Under the pieces are notes generated by a model that searched no databases, was not told the origin of the DNA, and saw only the letters and a list, made by a program, of their open reading frames with translations. From Larix sibirica (taxonomy: Eukaryota > Streptophyta > Pinopsida > Pinales > Pinaceae), in NCBI GenBank assembly GCA_004151065.3, contig NWUY0300025892.1:42108-57042 (forward strand): DNA of 14,935 bases, in the 5' to 3' direction. Of this stretch, positions 1-9,923 are shown piece by piece (position 1 is the first letter of the stretch; each line of letters begins with the position of its first letter). The position numbers and the translations under genes were made by a program.

Positions 1-2701
1 TCCTTTGAGAGTATCATCTTTGTTTCATGGTCTTGATTAACTTAGGAATTTTTTAGTGGTATGTTGTTTGCTCCCTAGTCTTTTAGTGGCCACTAGGTTT
101 TTTTTTATATACTTAGTTTGATTTTGATATAGTTGTGGAGGAACAACCTCTCCGTAGGTCATGAAGGTTTCAAAACCTTCCACCAATCACTGTGGAGCCT
201 CCACCGCCACCGTGACATTAGAGAACTGATTCCCGTGGTTCATATGAACTTACAGGCAAAACTGAACCACCTGGAGAACCACAGATCAGATTTCAGGATC
301 AACAGGTCTTTTATAGATTCCTCAATTATGTGTGTACATAATTAAATCATCATAATTATGGATGCATGCATGCTAGAATTCATGATGGCATTGTTGTTAA
401 ATAATTAAGGTTGTTGTACTTGCTTCCACTAATAGTCTTTGTAGTTATCCATTAAGAATGATGTTGGTAACCTTAGAGGAGACATTTAGAGATGAAATTG
501 CGGTCCCCTCATCCTTAACAATGGACAAATGTTAATGAGTATGTGACATAGGTAACCATTTCAAAGGTGCTCATTTAACACTACTGCAAACAATATATGA
601 TCTCTGATGGCAGCATCCATGGCTGCCTTTGTTCAGACCATTCTAGGATGTGTCACCCATGAAACCCTTGTAATGTTACCCTAAATATATTCCTTGACCT
701 TAGTATCCCTCCTTTACATGAGTATCCCAAATACAATTTTTGTCCCTTGGTCATCCGATTGTATCCCTCCCTTGATGTTATCATAAGTTATGCATACATT
801 TCTAGGTCAGTGATGCCTTCATTCTCTAAACAAATTATTGATTCCATTAATCCATGACTCTCCATACCCCCTTGGTATAACAGTCCTAGTTTCTTTCATA
901 TCCTTGTATCATTCCTTGTGCTAATACACAAATACCTCATCATTGCTTCGTTTTCAGTAGATCTTCGTTTATCAACTTCTGCACCTGTATTCTAGAGGAT
1001 AGGTCTAGAGGCATTTTGTACCCTGGCCCTATAACCATCATTGATGAATCACCTTGGACCAATTGATGCTAGCCCTCATTGCCCCTTGGGTTGGTTTTTT
1101 CTCATGTGATCGACTCCAATACATTATCGCACTATTGAGAATCATATAGTATGGTGGTTCCCTTATCCTAGTTTGGTTGAAGACCCTAGATACTCATGAA
1201 TCCCTTATTTTCTAGAGTCTATTCTAGAAGCCCTTCAATTTTTAGCTTCATGTGATCGAGTTGTCTTGGCAACAATGATCCAATTTTAGACATAATTCCC
1301 TAAACTTGTTTGGCTTAGTCTATCATCATTTGAGCTAAATGTGAGAATTTTCTCATGCTATAACTCCTTCAAGATCTTAACCCCCTCCAGTTTTTAGCAA
1401 GGCTTCAGTTGCTATGATTTTTCATCCCGTTAAGATGCCATTTTTCCTTCTCATGTATTTCAAATCACATGTGGGTTGGACCACACTTATGTACTTGGAT
1501 TGGGTTCCTCTTTGACCTTCATTGTCATGATGAATTGTCCACGACAATTATTCATGTGCTTTGACCAGACCCCTCTAGGTCTAGATCCCATATTGTATTG
1601 AGACATTTTTATGAGCATGGGGATGCTTGCCTCATTTGCATTTGATATTGTACACACCTAACCCCATTAGTTGGATTATTTGCAGGTGTGGCCTATGCGG
1701 CCCCTTCGAGAAGTGGGATTATTTATCTTTACTCACACTCACTCTTTGCTTGAGTGTTCATGGATTCCTATGGATTGAAATGGAAAAAACCCTATGATAA
1801 GTTTCAACCATATGATGAGATATTGACCTGGCACATAAGGGGGCAATTGGTAACAATCTAATTTCGCTCGCCTACTTTGTCTTGATCGTCATCACCATTA
1901 TACATCATTTCTAACAATATTATCCCAATTTCCATCAATTCAATCACCACATGGCCTCAATAATATGACCAAAAGCTGAAGAACATAAGTTAACCTTAAA
2001 TTGATAATGCATAGATTTTTCCTAAAATTCAGTGTAACCCCATTGCATTAAAATATTAAAAATTTGAAACAGGGACCCAAAAACTAAATTCGGTTAATAT
2101 GTATTGTTGTGTGCCTTCCAAAATTTTGTAGTGGCTGAAAGTGGACATTCCCAAATCATTATTTCCAAAAACAGCCATTTGATTTGGTCTCTAATATATA
2201 TCCTCCCACTAAGTCATCAATGAAAAGGGTATTAATCACACTAGAGCTAGATCTAAGAAATGTTCATATTCTATCCTTTAAATAAATCCCTAAATATCAT
2301 TCCAAAATATACCACATATCCACAATAATAAGGTTATGTTGTTGGATTTCCCACAGATAGAGAGAACGAGCCTCCCATATATTTTTCCTTTCACTATTTA
2401 GGATCCTGAACATATGTCACTTGGATGGTAATTGAGCATAAAAGTAGAAGAACCCTCCCTTGGGTTGGATATTCAAGGTCCACATCAGATCTCTTTCCTA
2501 TTCTTTTGTTAATACAAAACAATATTCTTTGTATGTTTTTTTATGTACTTCGTTTAGCTAGTTTCTATTGTATTTGCATAGCACGCATAATAAACAATAT
2601 TGTATAGTTAGTTTAGTTTCCCTCAAACCTATTGATTTGATACTCAAGATTACACAACCCCTGAGTATGTGCATTTGGTACACATTGTGATGAAACACTA
2701 G
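1..2701. other. Non-coding or fully decayed DNA, no gene recognised
   Basis: I read this stretch in all frames and found no domain motif that I could defend. Open frames are short and broken by many stops. The first 345 bases are a little richer in G and C than what follows and hold a 70-codon frame at 133-345 (+) that resembles no family I know. Some of 540-2000 may be an unreadable upstream part of the Ty3/gypsy relic that follows. I looked for reverse transcriptase, protease, zinc-knuckle and integrase-core motifs and did not find them, so that remains a guess from position alone. Confidence 0.5.
235..270. repeat. Short inverted repeat (8-base arms)
   Basis: GTGGTTCA at 235-242 and its exact reverse complement TGAACCAC at 263-270 flank a 20-base spacer, so the stretch could form a small stem-loop. 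Arms of this length occur by chance in several kilobases, and no function is implied. It lies in the slightly GC-richer patch at the left end. Confidence 0.35.
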
Positions 2702-3185
2702 CACCGGATTTTGTGGCTATATTGGGCCTATCAAACATCAACCAAAATTGCTACCATGTTCACTCCATTCCACCTTGTTCATGGCGTGTAGTCAGTTTTA
2801 CCTATCGAGTGCCAAATCCCCTCCTTGCATTTAGTAGTAAATTTTTTTCCATATACCTATATTCTATAACAAATATTCATCACTTTGGAACAAGAATATG
2901 AGGATCATTGCACCACTTTACAAGAATATTGAAGTAGCCAAGAAACACTCTAAATCCCATTACAAGTTTCATGTCCACCCTCGCTCATTCCACAAAGGCA
3001 ATTTACTCCTTATCTATGATCGATCTCATGATAAACTTGGTCAAGGAAGATTTGGGTCTCTGTTAGAAGGCACTTACATCATCAAATGTTGCTTGGGAAA
3101 GGGGGCATACTTGCTTGTTGGTCTAGCTGGACAACTCCTCAAAAGCCCTTGTAATAGGTTATACCTAAAGAAATTATATCCATAA
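2702..3185 (+). pseudogene. Integrase C-terminal fragment (Ty3/gypsy), frameshifted
   Basis: In the frame through 2714 the translation reads WAYQTS, then TPFHLVHGV, then a TAG stop at 2789-2791, then LPIECQIPSL. These are the end of the plant gypsy integrase core and the linker after it (usual forms WAYRTS, TPFxLVHGVEAVLP, ExQIPSL). A TAA follows at 2867-2869, and EQEYED is still readable near 2888-2905. Between about 2898 and 2930 the homology moves to the next frame. From there it runs as NIEVAKK, HPRSFHKGNLLLIYD, HDKLGQGRFGS, GTYIIK, LGKGAYLL and finally NRLYLKKLYP at 3156-3185. That is the standard end of these integrases, where the family usually has GLYLKKYYP. The catalytic D,D,E region lies further upstream and is not visible. 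The family call is secure; the copy is dead. Confidence 0.88.
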
Positions 3186-3277
3186 GACCAACACCTCTTT
3201 TGTGTTTTGTACCATAGTTGTTTTATATCCCTACACCTTAGGATGAGCCTTATGATTTGTCTTCTTTTCCTTTTCAG

Positions 3278-3640
3278 ATGGAGCATTCTTCCCGATGTTA
3301 TGTTGGCTATGTTGACCATGCAAGTAGATACACTCATAATTTCACCTCAGTAGCTTGGGCCATTTATTCCCTGTCACACTCCCTCATCCATGTCAATTGT
3401 GTGTGTTTGGATGTTTCAACCAATAAATAGGTAGAATATGATGCTATAATTGGCCTTTTGGTCAATGCCCTCCAATTATACATTCATCACCTTTGTGGCT
3501 ATCTTGATTTTAAGTTGCTCATCTCATAGTTGAATAACTATTATCGGCTATGCGATCCTTGACTAGAAAATATATGCAAAATTGACAATTGGTTAGTCAA
3601 TTTGAATTCATTACATTCATATACTCAAGAGTCCCAATAG
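3278..3640 (+). pseudogene. Archaeal-like RNase H domain relic downstream of integrase
   Basis: Starting at an ATG at 3278, one frame can be followed to a TAG at 3638-3640. It reads YVDHASRY (usual family form Y-x-D-G-A-S-R), AIYSLSHSLIH, then VEYDAIIGLL (the conserved acidic E-Y-x-A-x-I-x-L-L helix), then IHHLCGYLDFKLL (usual L-D-S-Q-L), then LNNYYRLCDP (usual Q-L-N-N-x-Y-R-V-R-D-P). Three acidic residues expected in the active site are kept: D in YVD, E in VEYD and D in YLD. The C-terminal part with the fourth is not recognisable. In-frame stops at 3428-3430, 3527-3529 and 3560-3562 show it is not functional. Its frame is the same as the integrase core frame and 93 bases separate it from the integrase stop. 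An unrelated cellular RNase H is unlikely given the neighbour and strand. Confidence 0.8.
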
Positions 3641-4126
3641 TTTCATATATAGTACTACAATCAAATTCTAGACTGGCATATCATTCATCAATAACAAGAA
3701 AATAATCATGTATGTGCATATAATCATAACCATATGTGCATCCACATGTACATAAATAAAAAAACATAAATCACATCACATCATATATAAGGCCCATGCA
3801 TATAAAATTGCATATGTATATATATCATCATCCAAAAAATAAGAAATGTTTACATCAAAGAGCCCATAGCTCGACCAAAAAAATATTTTATACATAATTA
3901 AAAATTGCATGTCATGGCATGGGGTCAGTTTCATATTAATTGCACAAGCAAAATAATTTGTTCTTACAATTGGCTAATTATTCATGGGACTAATGTCAAA
4001 CCTAGGATTTGAATCACATTTTTAAACTATGATTGATTATTAGCATGTTTATTTTCTTTTTGGTTTTCCCATTAGCTAGTGAATCTGACCTCATGGAATG
4101 CACTAGTCATCCTGATTGTAGGATTA
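3641..4126. other. AT-rich spacer without genes
   Basis: There is no coding signal. The stretch around 3680-3840 is rich in CAT, ATA and TATATA runs and low-complexity AT sequence. It would correspond to the start of an untranslated tail if the retroelement relic continues to the right, but nothing in the sequence confirms this. Confidence 0.5.
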
Positions 4127-4660
4127 GTTCATGGTGCATTTGTGATCGTTCTCCAAATCTAGGCTACATTTTGCAATGCAATCACTACACGTCCTTCGAG
4201 TCGAAGGTGCATTGAATGTTGGGAAGGGTTTATTCAATGTTCAATGTTTCATTATTTGTTATTCTGCTTGTTGTTGTGGGTGGTCATTTGCACACATTTG
4301 TTCACTATTTTAGAGGGTTTATTCACTATTCTATGTTTTGGTGAACGTATCGTTCATGGTGCATCGGTCACTGTGGTGAATGTGTGTCCTCCAAGTATTA
4401 TGTGCATTCAACAGTGCGAAGGGTTTATGATGCATTCTCTTGTATTATGCTTCTTGTTGTGGGTAGTCCTTGGCGAGCATAAGTTCACTATCGAGGGTTT
4501 ATTCACTACTTTGGTGTTTATTTTGGTATTTTTCTTCTTGTCTTGTTTGGGTAGTCCTTCACACACATGGTGGATGTGCATTTGTTTTTTTGGGGTTGTC
4601 TTGTGTTTGTTGTGGTAGGGGGCTTGGTTCATGGTACATTTGTTATTGTAGTAAATGTCA
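4127..4660 (+). repeat. Degenerate T/G-rich tandem array
   Basis: A phrase beginning GTTCATGG starts at 4127, 4352 and about 4627. AGGGTTT, mostly followed by ATTCA, recurs at 4225, 4314, 4420 and 4494, so the short-range spacing is 74-106 bases. A phrase like TTGTTGTGGGTAGTC recurs at 4271, 4454 and 4543. The order of the phrases is kept between units, which indicates old, diverged tandem duplication rather than simple low complexity. The plus strand is strongly G+T-rich. The modest open frames here on both strands are hydrophobic or Lys/Asn-rich by-products of this composition and are not genes. Unit borders are approximate. Confidence 0.65.
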
Positions 4661-5139
4661 AGTTTTGGTATTTTCTTGTTGTTGTCCTTGTTTCAATTTG
4701 GTTGGTATTATGGTTGGGTGGTCCATTCAAATGCTCTTCATTCTTTGTGTGGTTGGTATTATGTCAAGTCAAGTGAGTTTTGGTTGGTGAATGTGCAATT
4801 GAAATTTGATTGAGTGTGCTTGATGTTGGTTTCTTCAACCTATGGTGGTTCTTTACATAGTTGGTGTTCTGGTTGGTGATTCTAACAATGAGATCAATGT
4901 TCTACTCACTATTCAATTGTTCCTTTAAACTGTGTTTCTTTGTTTGTTTTTTATTGTGGTTGTTATTTAGGTTGGTACCCCTAGACATTGTTTCAAGTTA
5001 AGGTAGTTTGTAACTCCTAAATACTGTTTCACCTCATGCTTAGTATGATTTTGACAATTACTACAAGAAGATTGGCAGGGTTCTCGATACTTGTGACTTT
5101 GTTGGTAATGCAATAATGAATACGCAAGATCCAAGTAAG
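4661..5139. other. Intervening sequence with a weak 36-base direct repeat
   Basis: There is no coding signal. The T/G bias of the preceding array fades across about 4661-4970. Two similar phrases containing CTAGACATTGTTTCA (4981-4995) and CTAAATACTGTTTCA (5017-5031) lie 36 bases apart and suggest another small decayed duplication. Confidence 0.4.
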
Positions 5140-6265
5140 CTTTATGCCCATATGCTCAACTTGTTTTTTGCATACTATTTTTCTTTGCATTAAATTCTCA
5201 TTTTGTATGGATTCCTAGAGTATTTTAGTGATAGTAAACATTTTATACACTTCTACACTCAATTTGTTGACTACTTGTGTTGTTTTACTACATCTTTCAA
5301 CTGATTCGACACCTTCCACTAATTATCATATTTACATCCTTCTAGATGATAGTTGAGTTACATGCTCATGATTCATCTACCCACTTGCAAAGCACATCAT
5401 CAGTTAATATATGTTTTCCCATTGTAGGTTCCACCATGTTAAGTAAATGAGAGGGTTATAGATCCATTCCTTGTTTTCCATCTCTGTTTTCAAACTGCTT
5501 GCAACCCTTTAATGTAAATGATAATTGTTATGGATAACTTGTATTGTTCAAAATATTTCCTTTTGGTTTTATGATGGAAGTGTGTGATGTATTAAGAGTC
5601 ATATTTGTAGCCAATATGCTCTTCCGCATGCAACATAATAGTTTTCAATTTGTGACTAGCTATTTTGCATATTATTTTCCCTTTGTTGAATTCGCTATGT
5701 GAAGTTATATGCATGCATACTAAGTTTTCAATATACCCACTTTGTATTTTGGCGTTAGTAAACAATTATTACACTCAATTTGTTGTGCTTGTGTTGTTTT
5801 ATTGCATCTTTCAATTGCTTGGACACCTTCCTCAAATTATCATCTTTACAATCTTTTAGATGATAATTGGGCTATCACATGCTCATGATTGATCTACCCA
5901 CTTGTAAATGAAATGCTCCACTAATATACATTTTCACTTTGTAGGCTCCACCGTGATAATTAAATGATAGGATTATGGAGCCATTCCATGTTTTCCATCT
6001 TTGATTTAAAACTACATGCAACCCTTTAATGTAAATGATTGTTATGGATAACTTGTAATGTTGAAGATATTTCCTTTTGGTTTTGTGATGGAAGTGAGTG
6101 ATGTATTAAGAGAGAATTATATTTGTAGCCAATCCACTCTTCTGTGTGTAACATAAATTTCATTTATGCCTAGATATCTTACATATTAATTTCCCTTTGT
6201 TTATTTCATTATGAGAAGCTATATGCATGCATACTTAGTTTCATGTATACCCACTTTGTATTCTA
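5140..6265 (+). repeat. Tandem repeat, period about 514 bases, about 2.2 copies
   Basis: Matching landmarks recur at nearly constant distance. TGTTTTACTACATC at 5281 matches TGTTTTATTGCATC at 5795 (distance 514). CCCTTTAATGTAAATGAT at 5505 matches 6022 (517). TGATGGAAGTG at 5572 matches 6086 (514). TATATGCATGCATAC at 5706 matches 6220 (514). By eye most positions agree between the first two full copies, with scattered substitutions and small indels. At the left border the offset is only about 497, so copy 1 carries a net deletion there. A third copy is partial and ends near 6265. No copy is coding. Borders are arbitrary because the repeat is tandem. Confidence 0.92.
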
Positions 6266-8910
6266 CATTTAATGCTCCAATTTATATCTTTCAAAAAGAA
6301 GTTTATGTTTCTCATGCACTATCTTGGTATGGATTATTTTGTTAGGTATTGTTGTAATTGGAGCTTTGCTAAAGTGAAAGGCACCCGACCTTAAGAAGCG
6401 AGTGAACATTGCTTTTTGGTTGACTATCATAATACAAAGAGTTTATTTTGAAACATTTCTCTTCTCTATTGTCTCATGTTTAGTTATTCTTCTCTATAAA
6501 CCCTAGTTTCTTGCATTATAAATCTCTGTATATCCTGTGTTCTGATTTTGAGGGTTAAGAACACTACATAAAATCAGTGATTCTAGTTGTTGATGGCAAG
6601 GAGACATGGAAAGTTCTTATGAAAAACTATCTTGGCATGTACTCCATTGGGCAAGAGAAGAGAAAGGATTGTCAACTTGTAAACTCTCTTGTTAACCTCA
6701 ACTAAGGTAAAAATCTAGGTAACCTTATGTGCTCAAATCCTATGGAAACACTTGTAGGCCATCAAGCATCACCTTTGTTGGAAAAGGACTCACTTTGAAC
6801 ATGCCTCCCATGTAATGACCATGGCATATGGTGGTGTCACCTAGTTTAGTTTAATGGAAAGGATTTTGAAGAAATGTTTTGGTTCTTGGACAAGTAGCTC
6901 TTCAAGAAGGATATTATTAATATCGATGATCTCGTCAATTTATAAGCTCATTAGTGGAATCCTTCACCAAAGTTAAAGACATAATTTTAGTTGAACTTTC
7001 ATAAGCTTGTTATTGAGTGGGTTGAGTTGGTCATAAGTGACCTCTTTCTTAATCTCGGGTTGCATGTGTCATTTGCATGGTAGAAAGAAGAATACAACCC
7101 TTATTTTTGGCACAAAAGAATAATAGAAATAAATGAATGAGAGTAGGAAATATAGAGTCAAGAAAATTTAAATAGGCCAATATTTAGGTAGGCTTCCCCC
7201 AACTACTACAAGAGAGATAACCCCTTCCTCATAAGGATCGATCCTTACTCATTATGAAGACAATTCCTAGCCTCCTATGGGTAGGTGTTGTCTCCATTCA
7301 TGTGTGATCAATGAAAGGAGAAGATCGAGAAACCTCATTCATTCATTGATATAATTTGCTTGCTTCAAGACTTGGCACAAATCTCTAGCTAGATTTTGGT
7401 TCAAGGCAAAATTATTGCTTAAAAGGGGTCTAGAGGGCCAACCAAATCAAGGACAAAAAAACAAATAGAGAACAAAGGTGGAACTATTAAAAATGTTTTA
7501 AAAAATACAAACCATATGATGGGTATCGCTCGATGAGCTCTAGGCCAATGATCAACATGAAGTTAATTAACCTTTGTAGGATCACATCCAAATAGTATAC
7601 TTTGTATTTTGACATTAAGCAATGTAGTAGGCTTGTATTGAGCCAAATAAAACCATGTTTGTTTGGTCCATGATTTGGGAAACCTTCCTCTTGGCCAACA
7701 AATGGTGTCTTGGATTTTCCCAACCCAAATGCCCTTTTTATCTTAAATAAGAAATAGTCAAACACAAGCTTTAGTTCTACCCTTTTTCTAAGTCATTCTA
7801 GGAACATTCCTCATAGTTATGTTGTCAGCTCTTTCACAAATCCATAAGCTAGAAATTATTCTCTCCTCGGTGACAAACTCCCATGGCTCATTGAATTTCA
7901 AGGAGCGCGACAACTTGTTAGAATAGAGCTTTCATTTATTATATGGAAAAAATGAAAGGTATGCATTTTTTTAAAATGTTTATTTCTGCATGTTTACTTG
8001 GTATGATGGGGCTTTAAATTGTGCTAACCTCCACTTGCATATTCATGTACAAGCTAGGACGATGTACCTCATGTTGGTGCTTCTTCAAAAGATTATGGAG
8101 TACTAGTAGGAGGATACATGCACCATGAGCCAAGTCACCACAAGGGTTGATTCATCACTTGGTTCAACTTTCTCTCGCAAATCTAGCAACAAGCCATACC
8201 TTAGAAAAGGTTGCTTGGTCAGGGAATGCAACAAACACCAAAGGCGTGAACAACACTATCAAACACCACCTTCTCTGATTAACATTGTCATGTTATTATC
8301 TTGACCTAACCATGTAGATGGAGAAGGGCCTACAACAACATAATGATGATGGATGGGACCCCTCCCCCTTGTTGAGGCACCACCAATGAATGGGTGGGAC
8401 CCAAAACCTAATATCATGACCCTACTCTGGACATTGGATATGTCATTGTTACTCAATCTTTATGATTTATCTTATTTCTGGCAAGTCGCCATTTGATATT
8501 TTCTTTGTGGTTTCTAGCCTTAAGCTATATGGTTACTATTTTTATTTTTTTACTTGTAAACACTTTGGGCATGGACTCATCAGTTTTTTGTACCACTTTT
8601 TGTGTATACTAGTTTCTAGGTTTTTCTCATGGGAGATTCTTTATGCTACCCACTTCTATGTATGACAATGCATGCAAACATCCTTTTTAATAGAATTTGA
8701 AGTAAGATTTTAACCAAAAAAACATTTTGTTTGTTTCTTCATATATTTTAATTAGAATTTTCGGATTTGTTTTGACCCAAAGCAAGGGTCGATGTTTCCA
8801 AGGCAATGCAATGACCAATGTTTTCCAAACTACTCCTTTGGGTTTAGCCTTATTTTAATGGTCAAATCTACACCCTTTTCATATAAACACATAATCAATG
8901 TTTTCAAATT
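6266..8910. other. Unassigned, no gene recognised
   Basis: I found no defensible protein domain on either strand. Open frames of 65-92 codons at 7487-7765 (-), 8259-8456 (-) and 8462-8665 (+) match no family I know and look like chance frames. The stretch includes a purine-rich run at 6649-6668, a perfect 14-base palindrome at 7233-7246, and a patch at 8350-8402 where GGGACC-type words recur. It may hold the right-hand part of the gypsy element and unreadable 5' parts of the LINE-type relic that follows. Confidence 0.45.
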
Positions 8911-9231
8911 TGGATGGGTTGTGGAGAAGGAACCAACACAGGAGCAAAATTGTTGGCTCCATGGGGGTTACCATATTTTGCTTTTTATAAAGGTTTATCA
9001 TCTTTACAGGTGACGAGTGATTCCAGAGTGATCATTGGCTGGGCTTCTAGGAAAGCAAATCTACAGGTGGCTCTATTGGATCATTGGAAGCATAGACTCA
9101 GGGAGCTTCAGGGGAAGTTTCATATCTCATCTTTCAGGCATATTTATTGTCAATTTAACTCTTAAGCAAATAGATTGTCCAAAAAAACTATTGGATGAGT
9201 GGACGGCCTGCTTTTCTTTGAAGAATTCCAA
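8911..9231 (+). pseudogene. LINE-type plant RNase H relic (C-terminal part)
   Basis: The frame through 8914 reads EGTNTGAKLLAPWGL, then GLSSLQVTSDSRVIIGWA, then NLQVALLDHWKHRLREL, then HIYCQFNS. A TAA stop follows at 9163-9165, then ANRLSKK, a TGA stop at 9196-9198, and DGLLFFEEF. This is the plant RNase H domain found at the end of many plant LINEs (usual landmarks: G-T-N-x-x-A-E-L-x-A-x-W, G-D-S-x-V-I, H-x-x-R-x-x-N-x-x-A-D-x-L-S-K). Two catalytic acids are replaced: the Glu of A-E-L is Lys, and the Asp of A-D-x-L is Asn. The Asp of the SDS segment is kept. The first catalytic Asp and the beginning of the fold are missing upstream, and no reverse transcriptase is visible. An independent RNase H-domain pseudogene is possible but less likely. 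Confidence 0.8.
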
Positions 9232-9733
9232 GATATCATGTGCTATCAAAAGGCTCTTTCCATGCCTACTAGTTATCACCTAGTTATGGCTAGCAGGTTA
9301 TATTGTCAATGTTATTTGGTGTATATGTTAAAACAAGGTTTTCTGAATAACTGTGATTTAAATTTTCATGGATTATGTGAACTGATATATGTATGTACGA
9401 GGTTAGAATTGTGGATGGGGGGCTGGTAGGTTATGTAATTCTAAATCTTTTTGGACATGTTTTGAGATGATGGTGTAGTATCAAAGTTTGTGCTAAAATT
9501 TAGAATGGGTAACATAAGAAGTTTATGTTTTCAGTGTTGAGTAGTTTGTCAATTTTTTGGGTAATATTTGGGTAGATAGGAACAATTATTGTTATCTTTG
9601 ATTCAATCTTTTTGAATAACAAGTAACATTATATTTTCCAAGTGAAAAAACACATAAAATAGCTATGTTTCAAAACAATGAATCATAACGGTTGTTTACT
9701 CGAATGGCTTCAACATATTATTTTTATTTTGTT
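9232..9733. other. AT-rich sequence, no gene recognised
   Basis: No domain is recognised after the FEEF segment of the RNase H relic. An open frame continues to 9429 but loses family resemblance. A LINE 3' tail would be expected near here, but no clear poly(A) run or flanking target-site duplication is visible. Confidence 0.4.
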
Positions 9734-9923
9734 GAATGCTTTCAATCATAAGAGGGAATTCACCACAGAGTTGTGGAATCAATTCTTGGCTAAGAGTTTG
9801 TCTCTAGTGGCTTCAACCAACAATTTTTGTTTTCTTGAATGCTTACAATCACAGGAGGGAATTCACTACTTTCAATCAAAAGAGGGAATTCACCACAAAG
9901 TTGTGGAATCAATTATTCGCTAA
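9734..9923 (+). repeat. Direct repeats carrying GGGAATTCAC
   Basis: The segment at 9740-9784 and the segment at 9870-9914 are nearly identical over 45 bases with an offset of 130. Both contain AGAGGGAATTCACCACA and then AGTTGTGGAATCAATT. A shorter partial copy at about 9842-9868 (ACAATCACAGGAGGGAATTC) directly precedes the last one with an offset of 27. The 81-codon frame through this block only reflects the repeat and resembles no known protein. Confidence 0.85.

Larger units (their letters stand above)
2702..3640 (+). mobile_element. Ty3/gypsy retrotransposon relic, probably Tat-type (integrase end plus downstream RNase H)
   Basis: Two recognisable polyprotein segments lie on the same strand and in normal reading order: the C-terminal third of an integrase (2702-3185) and an RNase H-like domain (3278-3640). 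Known background: most plant Ty3/gypsy elements place their RNase H before the integrase, while the Tat lineage carries an additional archaeal-like RNase H. A domain after the integrase therefore suggests that lineage. Reverse transcriptase, protease, gag, primer-binding site and LTRs are not recognisable. The copy has a frameshift and several in-frame stops and cannot encode a working polyprotein. The two tandem-repeat blocks downstream may be part of the same element. Confidence 0.75.

Noticed and set aside
133-345. 70-codon frame in a GC-richer patch
   Set aside because: It shows no recognisable motif, no splice context and no neighbour exon; composition alone is not enough to call a gene.
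4244-4790. Several overlapping hydrophobic frames that might look like membrane proteins
   Set aside because: They come from T/G-rich tandem repeats read in several frames and on both strands; there is no family resemblance and the repeats explain them.
7233-7246. Perfect 14-base palindrome AAGGATCGATCCTT
   Set aside because: It has no repeat partners, neighbouring gene or known site context; a single palindrome of this size can occur by chance.
7487-7765. 92-codon minus-strand frame
   Set aside because: No family is recognised, the flanking DNA shows no coding features, and the length is within what chance gives in this AT-rich sequence.
8350-8402. Repeated GGGACC / GTGGGACC words resembling plant TCP-factor sites
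   Set aside because: There is no promoter or gene start beside them, and short words of this kind are not evidence of regulation.
8914-9429. Overlapping forward frames taken as separate small genes
   Set aside because: The frame starting at 8914 and its continuation from 9199 are one broken RNase H domain; the frames at 8792 and 9035 are out-of-frame shadows of it.
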